Source: Trueperaceae bacterium (GTDB lineage: Bacteria; Deinococcota; Deinococci; Deinococcales; Trueperaceae). From it: a DNA stretch of 54,756 nucleotides. The position numbers and the translations under genes were made by a program. Below, piece by piece: positions 34,695 through 43,749 of the stretch (its first letter is position 1; each line of letters starts with the position of its first letter). The notes beneath the pieces were generated by a model, which saw nothing but the letters and a program-made list of their open reading frames with translations, ran no database searches and had not been told where the DNA came from. The stretch lies in the NCBI GenBank assembly GCA_036381035.1, contig DASVDQ010000029.1, positions 1 through 54,756 of the forward strand, in the 5' to 3' direction.

Positions 34695-36059
34695 TCAGCG
34701 CGCCAGGCCGGGCAGGAAGCTGACCATCCCCGGGAAGAGGATCAGCAGCAGCAGCGCCAGCACCTGGACCGCCACGAACGGCACGATGCCGCGGTAGATG
34801 TGGCTCGTCGTCACGCCCGGCGGCGCCACGCCCTTGAGGTAGAAGAGCGAGAAGCCGAAGGGCGGCGTGAGGAACGAGCTCTGCAGGTTCATGGCCACGA
34901 CGACGCCGAACCAGAGCATCATGTCGGCGCCGAAGAAGCGCGCGGCGATGGGCGCCACGAGCGGCACGACGATGAACGTGATCTCGATGAAGTCGATGAA
35001 GAACCCGAGCAGGAAGATCACGAGCATCGTGAAGAACATGAACCCGATCGCGCCGCCGGGCAGGTTGAGCAGGAACTCGTCGACGACCCTGCCGCCGCCC
35101 AGCGCCGTGAACACCATCGAGAACGCGGTGGCGCCGACGAGGATGATGAACACCATGCTCGTCAGCCGCACCGTCGAGTCCATGGTGTCGATGAGGTTGC
35201 GGCGGGTGAGGCGACGGTTCAGCGCGGCCAGCACGGTGGCGCCGGCGGCGCCGGCCGCGCCAGCCTCGGTGGGCGTGGCGACGCCCATGAAGATCGTGCC
35301 GAGCACCAGCAGGATCAGCACCAGCGGCGGCACCAGGCTCCTGAGGAGCCTCAGCGCCAGGGCCCAGCCGCTCAGCGAGCGCGCCTCCGGCGGCAGCGCG
35401 GGGGCCTCGCGGGGGCGACGCCAGGCCACGAACGCGACCCAGACGATGAACAGTCCGGAGAGCAGGAAGCCGGGGATGAAGGAGCCCAGGAACAGATCGC
35501 CGACGGACACGCCGATCTGGTCGCCGAGGATCACGAGCACGATCGACGGCGGGATGATCTGCCCCAGGGTCCCCGACGCCGCCACCACGCCCGTGGCCAG
35601 CGTCTTCGAGTAGCCGTACTTGAGCATCACGGGCAGCGCCAGCACGCCCAGCGTGACCACGGAGGCGCCCACGACCCCGGTCGAGGCGGCGAGGAGGGCG
35701 CCCACGACGACCACGGAGATCGCCAGGCCGCCGCGGAGCTTGCCGAAGAGGATGCCCATGGACTCGAGCAGCTCCTCGGCCAGGCCGCTGCGCTCGAGCA
35801 TCACGCCCATGAACACGAAGAACGGCACGGCCACGAGCGTGTAGTTGTCCATGATCGTGCCGAAGATCCGCTGCGGCAGGATGTTCAGCCGCGAGACGTG
35901 GAACACGGCGTCCCACGGCAGCGAGAAGCCGAGGTAGACCTGGGTGAGGTCGGAGCCGAGCAGCGTGAACAGCACCGCCGTGCCGCCCAGCGTGAACGCG
36001 ACCGGGAAGCCGACGAGCAGCAGCACGACGACGACGGCGAACATCCACAGCCCGAGCAT
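34695..36059 (-). CDS. dctM: TRAP transporter large permease
   Basis: 454 residues with about 12-13 membrane helices. Family sections include VPFFVFMGVMLERSGLAEELLESMG, STGVVGASVVTLGVLALPVMLKYGY, ASGTLGQIIPPSIVLVILGDQ and TPTEAGAAGAAGATVLA. It is the sodium-coupled transport subunit, and the form with 12 or more helices fits the 2-oxoacid/lactate group like the DctP here. It starts at ATG 36059, overlapping the dctQ stop by 1 nt (TGATG). Confidence 0.94.
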   Translation of the reverse strand: MLGLWMFAVVVVLLLVGFPVAFTLGGTAVLFTLLGSDLTQVYLGFSLPWDAVFHVSRLNILPQRIFGTIMDNYTLVAVPFFVFMGVMLERSGLAEELLESMGILFGKLRGGLAISVVVVGALLAASTGVVGASVVTLGVLALPVMLKYGYSKTLATGVVAASGTLGQIIPPSIVLVILGDQIGVSVGDLFLGSFIPGFLLSGLFIVWVAFVAWRRPREAPALPPEARSLSGWALALRLLRSLVPPLVLILLVLGTIFMGVATPTEAGAAGAAGATVLAALNRRLTRRNLIDTMDSTVRLTSMVFIILVGATAFSMVFTALGGGRVVDEFLLNLPGGAIGFMFFTMLVIFLLGFFIDFIEITFIVVPLVAPIAARFFGADMMLWFGVVVAMNLQSSFLTPPFGFSLFYLKGVAPPGVTTSHIYRGIVPFVAVQVLALLLLILFPGMVSFLPGLAR

Positions 36060-36739
36060 CAGGCGAGACCCTCGCCCGGCTCGGCGCCGGCTCCCTGCAC
36101 GGACCCTGTGTGCGAGCCGGCCGGGCCGCTCACTCCGCCTGCCGTGCCGTCGACCTCGCGCGGCGCCGGCGGCGCCTCGTGCACGCTGCCCGAGCCCTTC
36201 CTGCCGGCGAGGAAGGCCGCGTTGCGGATCGTCTCGGAGATGCCCTGCAGGATGAGCAGGGCGAACGCGACGACGATCACGGTCTTGATGGGGTAGCGGG
36301 GCAGCCCGCCCGGGTTCGGGCTCATCTCGAGCGTGGCCCACGAGCGCCGCACGTACGGCAGGCTGTAGAGGATCCCCATGGCGGAGAACGGCACGAGGAA
36401 GAGCCAGATGCAGACTGTGTCGACGAGCGCCTTGCGCCGCGCGGAGAGCCGCGAGTAGACGATGTCCACGCGCACGTGGCCGTCCTTGCGCAGCACGTAG
36501 GCGGCGCCGAGCAGGAAGATCAGGTCGAACGCGTACGTCTGCAGCTCGAGGTAGAAGTTGCCCGTCATCGCCGCCGCGGCGTCGCGGCCGACGAGCGCCT
36601 CCAGCGGGCCGTAGAAGTACCTGGTGATGACGTTGTAGACGCCGACGGCCACCATGAAGAGGGACACCCACCACATCAGGCGGCCGATGAGGCCGGTCAC
36701 GGCGTCCACGACACGCGCGAAGCCCAACAAGACGCTCAA
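36059..36739 (-). CDS. dctQ: TRAP transporter small permease
   Basis: 226 residues. Four membrane helices are visible (about 5-30, 65-85, 102-125 and 148-170), with the family motifs VGVYNVITRYFYG, LELQTYAFDLIFLLGAAYVLRKDGHVRVDI. A polar Pro/Gly-rich tail of about 40 residues follows. The start is a TTG at 36739, 7 nt after GGAGG; another TTG two codons upstream (36743-36745) is only 1 nt from that site. It is the first gene of dctQM and is transcribed away from mltG. No strong promoter was found in the 67-bp gap. Confidence 0.88.
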   Translation of the reverse strand: MSVLLGFARVVDAVTGLIGRLMWWVSLFMVAVGVYNVITRYFYGPLEALVGRDAAAAMTGNFYLELQTYAFDLIFLLGAAYVLRKDGHVRVDIVYSRLSARRKALVDTVCIWLFLVPFSAMGILYSLPYVRRSWATLEMSPNPGGLPRYPIKTVIVVAFALLILQGISETIRNAAFLAGRKGSGSVHEAPPAPREVDGTAGGVSGPAGSHTGSVQGAGAEPGEGLA

Positions 36740-36812
36740 GGTCAAGCCTCCGGGGCGCGTTCTCAGGCGCCCTCGCGGTTCGGGGTTACCGCGGCATCCT
36801 AACAGATGCGGC

Positions 36813-37991
36813 TCATCGCCCCCTCAGGAACTCGTCGACGTCGCGGTTGTGGGCCGGCAGGTTCGTGTTCGGCCTGAACACGGTACGGCCGCCGTCCTCG
36901 CCGTGCAGGAAGTAGAGGTAGAGGGCCCCGTCGGCGGCGTAGCGCTCCGGGGCCAGCACGGCGTCGAGGGCCTCGGCGCCCGGGTTGCCGATGGGCCCCA
37001 CGGGCAGGCCCGGCCGCGTGTAGGTGTTCCACGGCGTGTCCACCTGGAGGTCGCCGGAGGACGCGCTCAGCTCGGGCAGCGGCTTGCCGAGGCCGTAGGC
37101 GACGGTGGGGTCCGACTGCAGCGGCATGCCGAGCTCGAGCCGGTTCAGGAACACGCCCGCGATGACGGGCATCTCGCTGACGTCCGCCGCCTCGGCCTGG
37201 ACGAGGCTGGCGAGCGTCACCCACTGGTGCACGGTGAGGCCGAGGTCGCCCAGGCGGTCGGCGAGGCCCTCGCGCCGCGCGACCTCCTCCCTGAAGCGCG
37301 CGACCATCATCCCCAGCGCCTCCTCGGCCGTGGCGTGCAGCGGCACCTCGTAGACGGCGGGGAAGAGGTAGCCCTCCAGCCCCTGGCCGGCGGGCACGTA
37401 GGGCGGCGCCAGCTCCAGCCCGGGGTCCTCCACGAGGGCCGCCAGCTCCTCGCGGGTGGCGATGCCGTTCGCGGCCAGGCGCTCCACCACGGACGCGGCG
37501 CGCCAGCCCTCGGGCACCACTATCGACACGACCCGCGGGCGTCCCCCGGCGGCCAGCGCCTCGGCCACCTCCCGGGCCGTCATCGTCCGGTCGAGGTCGT
37601 AGAGGCCCTCGCCGACCCGCGTGTCGAGGCCCCGGAAGCGCAGGTAGTACTCGAAGGCCAGGGCCGAGCGCACGAGGCCGGCGGCCTCCAGCTCCTGGGC
37701 GACGCGCTTGCCGCCCCAGCCGGGCAGCACCTCGAACTCCACGCTGCCCGCGGTCGCGCTCGGCGCCGAGAGCAGGAAGGCCGCCGTCACCCCGGCGCCG
37801 CCGACCACGACGATCAGCAGCGTGAGGAGCACGGCGAACCAGCGTCCGCGCCGCCGCCGGGGCGGCTCGGGCGCGGGTGGTCGCTCCTCGGCCGGCGCGG
37901 CGGGTCGTCCGGGCGGCGGCGCGGCGGGCCGTCCGTCCGCCGGCGCGTCGGGGCGGGCCTCGACCGGAGCGCCGGGACCCTCGCCGCTCAC
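36813..37991 (-). CDS. mltG: Endolytic murein transglycosylase
   Basis: 392 residues. A 50-residue cytoplasmic Pro/Ala-rich N-terminus and one membrane helix (about 51-76) precede a LysM-like region and the YceG catalytic domain. The motif LASLVQAEAADVSEMPVIAGVFLNRLELG corresponds to the family ASIVEKE active site; the second Glu is kept, the first is Gln. DPTVAYGLG and YTRPGLPVGPIGNPG are also diagnostic. The enzyme cuts nascent glycan strands and sets their length. GTG 37991 overlaps the ruvX stop by 4 nt, placing it in the alaS operon. Confidence 0.92.
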   Translation of the reverse strand: MSGEGPGAPVEARPDAPADGRPAAPPPGRPAAPAEERPPAPEPPRRRRGRWFAVLLTLLIVVVGGAGVTAAFLLSAPSATAGSVEFEVLPGWGGKRVAQELEAAGLVRSALAFEYYLRFRGLDTRVGEGLYDLDRTMTAREVAEALAAGGRPRVVSIVVPEGWRAASVVERLAANGIATREELAALVEDPGLELAPPYVPAGQGLEGYLFPAVYEVPLHATAEEALGMMVARFREEVARREGLADRLGDLGLTVHQWVTLASLVQAEAADVSEMPVIAGVFLNRLELGMPLQSDPTVAYGLGKPLPELSASSGDLQVDTPWNTYTRPGLPVGPIGNPGAEALDAVLAPERYAADGALYLYFLHGEDGGRTVFRPNTNLPAHNRDVDEFLRGR

Positions 37992-38434
37992 GGCTCGCCC
38001 GCCCGCCTGGCCAGGTACGACTCGAGGATCAGCACGGCCGCGGCCTCGTCGAGGCGGCCCTTCTCCCGGCGCTTGCCGCGCGGCAGCGGTCCGCCCGCGA
38101 TCTGGCGCCGCGCGGCGCGCGTCGAGAGCCGCTCGTCCTCCAGCACCACGCTCACGCCGTCCTGCGCCAGCCGCGCGCTCAGCGCCGCGGCGAACGACCG
38201 CACCCGCGCCGTCTGGCGCGACTCCGTGCCGTCCATGTTGCGGGGCAGCCCCACGACGACGACCCCGGCGCCCTCGGCGGCGGCGATCCTCGCGACCGCC
38301 TCTACGTCGCGCTGCATGCCGACCCGCTGCAGCGCCCCGCGACCGAACGCGACGGAGGAGCCGGCGTCGGCGCGCGCCAGCCCGATGCGGGCGTCGCCCA
38401 CGTCGAGGCCCAGCACGGCGCCGGCGCCCTCCAT
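37988..38434 (-). CDS. ruvX: Pre-16S rRNA nuclease / Holliday-junction resolvase-like protein (YqgF)
   Basis: 148 residues with the RNase H-like fold of the YqgF family: the first acidic residue at D11 (LGLDVGDARIGLARAD), VGLPRNMDGTESRQTARVRSF, the second in VVLEDERLSTRAA and the third in KGRLDEAAAVLILESYL. In E. coli the homologue matures the 5' end of 16S rRNA. It overlaps the alaS stop by 1 nt (TGATG), so translation is coupled. Confidence 0.95.
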   Translation of the reverse strand: MEGAGAVLGLDVGDARIGLARADAGSSVAFGRGALQRVGMQRDVEAVARIAAAEGAGVVVVGLPRNMDGTESRQTARVRSFAAALSARLAQDGVSVVLEDERLSTRAARRQIAGGPLPRGKRREKGRLDEAAAVLILESYLARRAGEP

Positions 38435-41106
38435 CAGGCCGGCAGGGCCGCCAGCACCTCTGGCACCGCCGCCAGGGCCTCGCCCAGCCGCGCGGGGTCC
38501 TTGATGCCGGCCTGAGCGAGGTCGGGCTTGCCGCCCCCGCCGCCGCCGACGCGTCCGGAGACGGCGCGGACGAGCTTGCCGGCGTCGGCGCCGCGCGCGC
38601 GGGCGTCGGCGCTGGTCTTGGCGACCAAGAGCTGCCCCGAGCCCACGACGACGACGTCGGCGCCCGTGGCCTCGAGCTGCCTGTCGGCGGCGCCGCGCAG
38701 GGCCTGCGCGTCGAGGCCGTCGAAGGCGAAGGTCGCGAAGCGGAAGCCGCCGGCCTCCCGCACCTCGGCGGCCGGCGCCGCGCTGGTGAGGGCCGCGGCG
38801 AGGCGGTCGCGCAGCCTGGCGGCCTCGCGCTGGGCCTCCTTGAGGTCGGCGGTGAGCTTGGCGACGCGCGCCTCGAGCTGAGCGGGGCTCACGCCGAGGC
38901 TCTCCGCCATGCGGCGCTCGCGGGCGCGCAGCTCCTCGAGGTACTCGATCGCCGCCATGCCCACGCGCGCCTCGACGCGCCTCACGCCGGCGGACACCGC
39001 CTCCTCTGACGTGATCACGAACGCGCCGATCGTGCCGGTGCTCGCGACGTGCGTGCCCCCGCACAGCTCGATGGAGACGGGACGTTCCGCCCCGCCCACG
39101 CTGACCATGCGCACGTTCTCGCCGTACTTCTCGCCGAAGAGCATCATCGCGCCGGCCTGCCTGGCCTCGGCGATGGGCACCACGCGCCAGCTCACGGCCA
39201 GGTCCTGCTGCACCCAGCGGTTCACGAGCTCCTCGACGCGCCTCAGCTCCTCGGGCGCGAGCGCGCGTCCGTGCGTGAAGTCGAAGCGCAGGCGGTCCGG
39301 TGCGACGAGCGAGCCGGCCTGCGTGACGTGCGTGCCGAGCACCGTGCGCAGGGCGGCGTGGAGCAGGTGGGTGGCGGTGTGGTGCTTCTTCGTCTGCTCG
39401 CGCGCCGGGTCGACCTGCGCCGTGAGACGGGTGCCCGGCGCGAGCTCGCCGCGCACGACCTTCGCCTCGTGCAGGTGGAGGCCGTGGGTCGAGCGGCTGG
39501 TGCCGCTCACCAGCGCGGCCCCGCCAGCCCACTCGAGCTTGCCGACGTCGCCGACCTGGCCGCCGCCCTCGGCGTAGAACGGCGTGCGGTCGAGCACGAC
39601 GACGCCCGAGTCGCCCTCGCGCAGGACGTCGACCTCCTGGCCCTCGCGCACGAGCCCGACGACCGTCGCCTCGGCCCGCGACTCGGTGTAGCCGAGGAAC
39701 TCGGTGTCGCCGCTGCGGCCGGCGATCGCGCCGAGGGCGTCGGACTGGGCGGTGAACAGGCGGCGCTCGCCGAGGTCGCCGCGCGAGGCGCGCCTCGCCT
39801 CCTCGCGGGCGGCCTCGTAGCCGGCCCTGTCCACGTCGACGCCGCGCTCGGCGGCCAGCTCCTGCGTGAGGTCGAGAGGGAAGCCGTAGGTCTGCCACAG
39901 GTCGAACGCGACCTCGCCGGGCAGCACGTTCCCCTCCAGCTCGTCCAACAGGTTGCCAACGCGCTCGATGCCGGCCTCGAGCGTGCGGAGGAACTGCTCC
40001 TCCTCGGTCTCGATCACGCCCATGACGCGGTCGCGCCCGTCGACGATCTCGGGGTACGGCTCGCCCATCGCCGCGATGACCTGGTCGACCAGCCCGTGCA
40101 GGACGGTGTCGCGCAGCCCCAGCAGCCAGGCGTGGCGGGCGGCGCGCCGGATCAGCATCTTCACGACGTAGCCGGCGCCGTCGTTCGCGGGCAGCACGCC
40201 GTCGGTGATCGCGAACGTCACGGCGCGCACGTGGTCGGCGATCACGCGGTGGGAGAGCGACCGCGTGCCCTCGTAGGGCCGGCCCGAGAGCTCGGCCACG
40301 CGGCGGATCGTCGGCTGGAACAGCTCGGTGCCGTAGGCGTCCGGCTGGCCGGTCATCAGCGCGGCCAGGCGCTCGAAGCCGAGGCCCGTGTCGATGTTCT
40401 TCTGCGGCAGGGGCTGCAGGACGCCGCCGTCCTGCCTGTCGAACTGCGTGAAGACGAGGTTCCAGTACTCGACGAAGCGGTCGCCGGAGCCGGTGTTCGG
40501 CCCGTCCTCGTCGGGCGTGCCGTAGTCGGGCCCGCGGTCGTAGAAGACCTCGGAGCAGGGCCCGCAGGGGCCGTTGGGCCCCTGGGTCACCGCGTTGGCC
40601 GGCCAGAAGTTCTCGTCCTCGCCCCAGCGGGAGATGCGGCGCTCGGGCACCCCGACCTCGTCGCGCCAGATGCGGAAGGCCTCGTCGTCGTCCTCGTAGA
40701 CGGTGACGTAGAGCCTCTCGGGGTCGAGGCCCAGCCACTCCTCGGAGGTCGAGAACTCCCAGGCCCAGCGGCAGGCCTCGCGCTTGAAGTAGTCGCCGAA
40801 CGAGAAGTTGCCGAGCATCTCGAAGAACGAGTGGTGGCGCAGCGTGCGCCCGACGTTCTCGATGTCGTTGATGCGCAGGCACTTCTGCGCCGTCGTGACG
40901 CGGTGCCACACGCCCTCGTAGCCGGCGAACTTCGGCGTGGCGCCGAGGAAGTACGGCTTGAACTGCACCATCCCGGCGCTCGTGAACATCAGTGTCGGGT
41001 CGTCGCTCTTCAAGGACGCCGACGGGTACGCCAGGTGGCCCCTCTCCACGAAGAACTCCAGGTACCGCCTGCGCAGCTCGTTGAGCTCCTTCACACCTCG
41101 TGTCAC
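38434..41106 (-). CDS. alaS: Alanyl-tRNA synthetase
   Basis: 890 residues, full length. The class II catalytic core starts at about residue 8 (LRRRYLEFFVERGHLAYPSASL) with motif 2 (RTLRHHSFFEMLGNFSFGDYFKREA) and motif 3 (DTGLGFERLA). The editing domain has its zinc ligands in HHTATHLLHAAL and CGGTHVAST, and a C-Ala domain ends with a glycine-rich GRVGGGGGGKPDLAQAG. GTG 41106 is chosen because GGAGGAGG lies upstream and the family start aligns. It is the first gene of alaS-ruvX-mltG. The 231-bp gap to the divergent MFS gene holds its promoter, with no clear hexamers apart from the MFS box. Confidence 0.97.
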   Translation of the reverse strand: MTRGVKELNELRRRYLEFFVERGHLAYPSASLKSDDPTLMFTSAGMVQFKPYFLGATPKFAGYEGVWHRVTTAQKCLRINDIENVGRTLRHHSFFEMLGNFSFGDYFKREACRWAWEFSTSEEWLGLDPERLYVTVYEDDDEAFRIWRDEVGVPERRISRWGEDENFWPANAVTQGPNGPCGPCSEVFYDRGPDYGTPDEDGPNTGSGDRFVEYWNLVFTQFDRQDGGVLQPLPQKNIDTGLGFERLAALMTGQPDAYGTELFQPTIRRVAELSGRPYEGTRSLSHRVIADHVRAVTFAITDGVLPANDGAGYVVKMLIRRAARHAWLLGLRDTVLHGLVDQVIAAMGEPYPEIVDGRDRVMGVIETEEEQFLRTLEAGIERVGNLLDELEGNVLPGEVAFDLWQTYGFPLDLTQELAAERGVDVDRAGYEAAREEARRASRGDLGERRLFTAQSDALGAIAGRSGDTEFLGYTESRAEATVVGLVREGQEVDVLREGDSGVVVLDRTPFYAEGGGQVGDVGKLEWAGGAALVSGTSRSTHGLHLHEAKVVRGELAPGTRLTAQVDPAREQTKKHHTATHLLHAALRTVLGTHVTQAGSLVAPDRLRFDFTHGRALAPEELRRVEELVNRWVQQDLAVSWRVVPIAEARQAGAMMLFGEKYGENVRMVSVGGAERPVSIELCGGTHVASTGTIGAFVITSEEAVSAGVRRVEARVGMAAIEYLEELRARERRMAESLGVSPAQLEARVAKLTADLKEAQREAARLRDRLAAALTSAAPAAEVREAGGFRFATFAFDGLDAQALRGAADRQLEATGADVVVVGSGQLLVAKTSADARARGADAGKLVRAVSGRVGGGGGGKPDLAQAGIKDPARLGEALAAVPEVLAALPA

Positions 41107-41324
41107 GCCGCCTCCTCCAGGGCCACGAGGGACGAGTATACCGACCCGGACCGGGCTCTCCCGAAGCGCGGCGGTCTCGAGGGCGCGCGGGTACGACCGC
41201 AGGGCGGCGCGGCACGGCGCGGCGCCCCTCACCGCCCGCGCGGAGCCGCCCGCCGCCCCCGCTGCGACGTCGGCGCGTCGCCCCTCGCGGCCCCCGCGGC
41301 GCCGCCCGTGCGGGCGCCCCGGGG

Positions 41325-41330
41325 TATCTT
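41325..41330 (+). promoter_or_regulatory. Leaderless -10 box of the MFS gene
   Basis: TATCTT is 7 nt upstream of the ATG at 41338; there is no ribosome binding site. Confidence 0.55.
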
Positions 41331-41337
41331 CCGCGCC

Positions 41338-42489
41338 ATGACCGGTGCCGACGCCCCGCAGACGTCGACCCGTCGGCGGACGCTGATCGTGGCGTCGGTC
41401 GCCTTCCTGGCGCTCGGCGCCCTCGTCTCGCTCTACGGCCCGCTCTTCCCGGCGCTGCGCGAGCGCTTCGGCGTGGGCGTGGACACCGTGGGCGCCGTGG
41501 TGAGCGCGCACTTCGTGGGCTCGCTCGCCTCCGTGCTGGCCTCGGGCGAGCTGATCAGGCGCTTCGGCTACCGGAAGGTGCTCACGGCCGGCACCGCGGT
41601 GCTGGCGGCCGGCCTCGCCGGGCTCGCCCCGGCGCCGAGCTGGACGCTCTTCCTCGCCAGCGCCGCCGTGGCGGGCGTGGGCTTCGGGGTCACGGAGGTG
41701 GCGGTGAACCTCCTCGTCGCCCGCACCTTCCTGGGGGGCGCGGCGCCCGCGCTGAACGTGATCAACGCGGTCTTCGGCGCGGGCGCCGTGCTCAGCCCGC
41801 TGCTGGTGGCGGCGTTCTCGCCCCGCCCCGAGCCGCCGATGTGGTCCCTCGCCGCCCTGGCCGTCCTCGCCCTGGTGGCCGTGCTCACGCTGCGCGCGGT
41901 GCCGGCGCCCCCGGCCCGGCCCGGCGCCGGCGAGCCGGTGGCGTGGGGCGCGCTGGCGGCGTTCGTGCTCCTCTACTTCGGCTACGTCTCGGCCGAGGTG
42001 GGCGTGACCTCCTGGTCGACCGAGCACCTCACGCCCACCCTCGGACCGGCCGCGGCCGCGGCGGTGCCCGGCCTCTACTGGGGCACACTGACGGTCGGCC
42101 GCCTCGTGGCCGCCGCCGTGGCGACCAGGGTGCGTCCCGGCCGCCTGATCGTCGGCGGCCTGATCGCGGCCGTTCTCGCGCTCCTCGGCGCCCTCTACGC
42201 CCCGGCCGCGCCCTACATGTACGCGCTCGTGGGCCTGGCGCTCTCCCCGACCTTCGCGACGGGACTGGCGTGGCTCACCGAGCGCATGCCGCGCCGCGCC
42301 GAGCAGGTGTCCCCGGCGGTGTTCGCCGCGGCCTCGGTGGGGCCCATCGCCACCGCCCCGCTCATCGGCGTCGCGGTGGCGGGGTTCGGGCCCGTCGCCG
42401 TGCCGGCGTCGCTGGCGGCCATGGCCGTCCTCGCCCTCGTCAGCGCGGCGTGGCTGCGCCTGGGAGACGAGCGCCCAGAGAGGCCATGA
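41338..42489 (+). CDS. Major facilitator superfamily transporter
   Basis: 383 residues with 12 predicted helices. The loop 2-3 motif appears as GELIRRFGYRKVLTAG, and the second half starts with WGALAAFVLLYFGYVSAEVGVTSWSTEHL, which resembles the fucose-permease-like branch of the MFS. The substrate is unknown; sugars or small drugs are possible. The mRNA appears leaderless. The last 50 bp overlap, tail to tail, with the end of the convergent membrane protein gene. Confidence 0.85.
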   Translation: MTGADAPQTSTRRRTLIVASVAFLALGALVSLYGPLFPALRERFGVGVDTVGAVVSAHFVGSLASVLASGELIRRFGYRKVLTAGTAVLAAGLAGLAPAPSWTLFLASAAVAGVGFGVTEVAVNLLVARTFLGGAAPALNVINAVFGAGAVLSPLLVAAFSPRPEPPMWSLAALAVLALVAVLTLRAVPAPPARPGAGEPVAWGALAAFVLLYFGYVSAEVGVTSWSTEHLTPTLGPAAAAAVPGLYWGTLTVGRLVAAAVATRVRPGRLIVGGLIAAVLALLGALYAPAAPYMYALVGLALSPTFATGLAWLTERMPRRAEQVSPAVFAAASVGPIATAPLIGVAVAGFGPVAVPASLAAMAVLALVSAAWLRLGDERPERP

Positions 42490-43693
42490 GGGCGTAGCCG
42501 CCGAGGAGAGCGGGGCCGAGGCTCGATAGCGCCGCGGCCGGCAGCGCCCAGAAGCCCCCGAGGGTCGCGGGCCACAGGCCCGTCTGCGGCAGCAGCAGGG
42601 CCACCATCGCGGCCACGGCCACGGCGAACGCGCCCAGCCCGCGCCAGGCCACGGGTCCCAGGCGGGCGCGGCCGAACGACGCCAGCCCGAGGGTCACCGC
42701 GCCGAGCAGGTAGGCGTGCAGCAGCATCACGCGCAGGCCCTCGCGCGCCACCAGCTCCTCGCCGGCCGGCAGGGCGAGCGCGACCTCGACGGCCGCCTTC
42801 GCGGCTATGAGCGCCAGCGTGACCCTGGCCACGACCTGGCCGACGCCGGCGCCGCCGACGTCGCGGCGCCACAGGGCGTAGGCCAGCCACAGCCACGCCG
42901 CGGCCGCGATCAGGCCGCCCGCACCCTCGAGCCAGCGCAGACCGGAGGCGAGGCCGTGCTCGGCGGCCAGGCGGGCGCCGGAGCGGAGGCAGAGGCCGGC
43001 CGCCAGCGACCACGTCGCGAGGCCGAAGCCTCGCCGCGGCCCGTCGGCGAACCGCGTGCAGGCCAGGGCGCCCAGGAGGCCGAGGCCGAACCACCCGTCG
43101 GCGAAGAGCGTGAGGAAGAAGTCGGCGTTCGCGGCGACGCTGAGAGGCGTCGACGTCCCGCCCATGCCCTCGACCATCAGCAGGAGCACGCCGAAGGTCG
43201 AGACGACGAGCAGGGAGAAGGCGCCGTCGAAAAGGCGCAGCGCCGGCGTCCGCGGGGCGCCGCGCGACCCGGACGCGTACAGCGCGGCGAGGGCGTACCA
43301 GACGACGCCGTTCAGGCCGGAGGCCATCATCGACAGCGGCAGCTCGGCGTCCCCCACGGGCAGGAGCCGGTAGCCGCTGAGGAGGAACGGCACGTACGCC
43401 GCCAGACCGGCCAGCGCCGCGGCGATCGCCGTCGCCGCCCCGCCCGGCAGGCGCCGGCCGACCGTGCCGAGGGCGGCGTCGGCGGCCAGCGCCAGGGCCG
43501 GCGTGGCCCACGAGAAGAACATCAGGTGCGAGTGCGCGTGGCGCACGTCGGCGAACTGCAGTCCCCAGGGGAACCCCAGGTAGAGGCCGAAGCGCATGAA
43601 GGCGCCGGTGAGCGCCGCCAGGGTGAAGGAGGCGAGGGCCAGCCGCCAGGCGGCCAGCGAGCCCCGGTCCGCGCGTGGGGTCCCTGCCTCCAC
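42440..43693 (-). CDS. Polytopic membrane protein with a histidine-rich second helix
   Basis: 417 residues, about 12 membrane helices in regular succession. The second helix reads DVRHAHSHLMFFSWATPALALA, with three closely spaced histidines, like the heme-ligand helices of NnrS or heme-copper oxidase-like proteins, and other His (VMLLHAYLLG) lies late in the sequence. Function is unknown; heme binding is a guess. The GTG at 43693 is preferred because TACCCT lies 8 nt upstream. Its 3' end overlaps the convergent MFS gene by 50 bp. Confidence 0.7.
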   Translation of the reverse strand: MEAGTPRADRGSLAAWRLALASFTLAALTGAFMRFGLYLGFPWGLQFADVRHAHSHLMFFSWATPALALAADAALGTVGRRLPGGAATAIAAALAGLAAYVPFLLSGYRLLPVGDAELPLSMMASGLNGVVWYALAALYASGSRGAPRTPALRLFDGAFSLLVVSTFGVLLLMVEGMGGTSTPLSVAANADFFLTLFADGWFGLGLLGALACTRFADGPRRGFGLATWSLAAGLCLRSGARLAAEHGLASGLRWLEGAGGLIAAAAWLWLAYALWRRDVGGAGVGQVVARVTLALIAAKAAVEVALALPAGEELVAREGLRVMLLHAYLLGAVTLGLASFGRARLGPVAWRGLGAFAVAVAAMVALLLPQTGLWPATLGGFWALPAAALSSLGPALLGGYALMASLGARLPGAATPR

Positions 43694-43701
43694 CGACGCG
43701 C

Positions 43702-43707
43702 AGGGTA
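43702..43707 (-). promoter_or_regulatory. Leaderless -10 box of the polytopic membrane protein
   Basis: TACCCT on the minus strand is 8 nt before the GTG at 43693. Confidence 0.45.
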
Positions 43708-43749
43708 ACCCTCGCCCGGCTCGTCGCCGGGCGCCCGGGAGCGGGGCGG

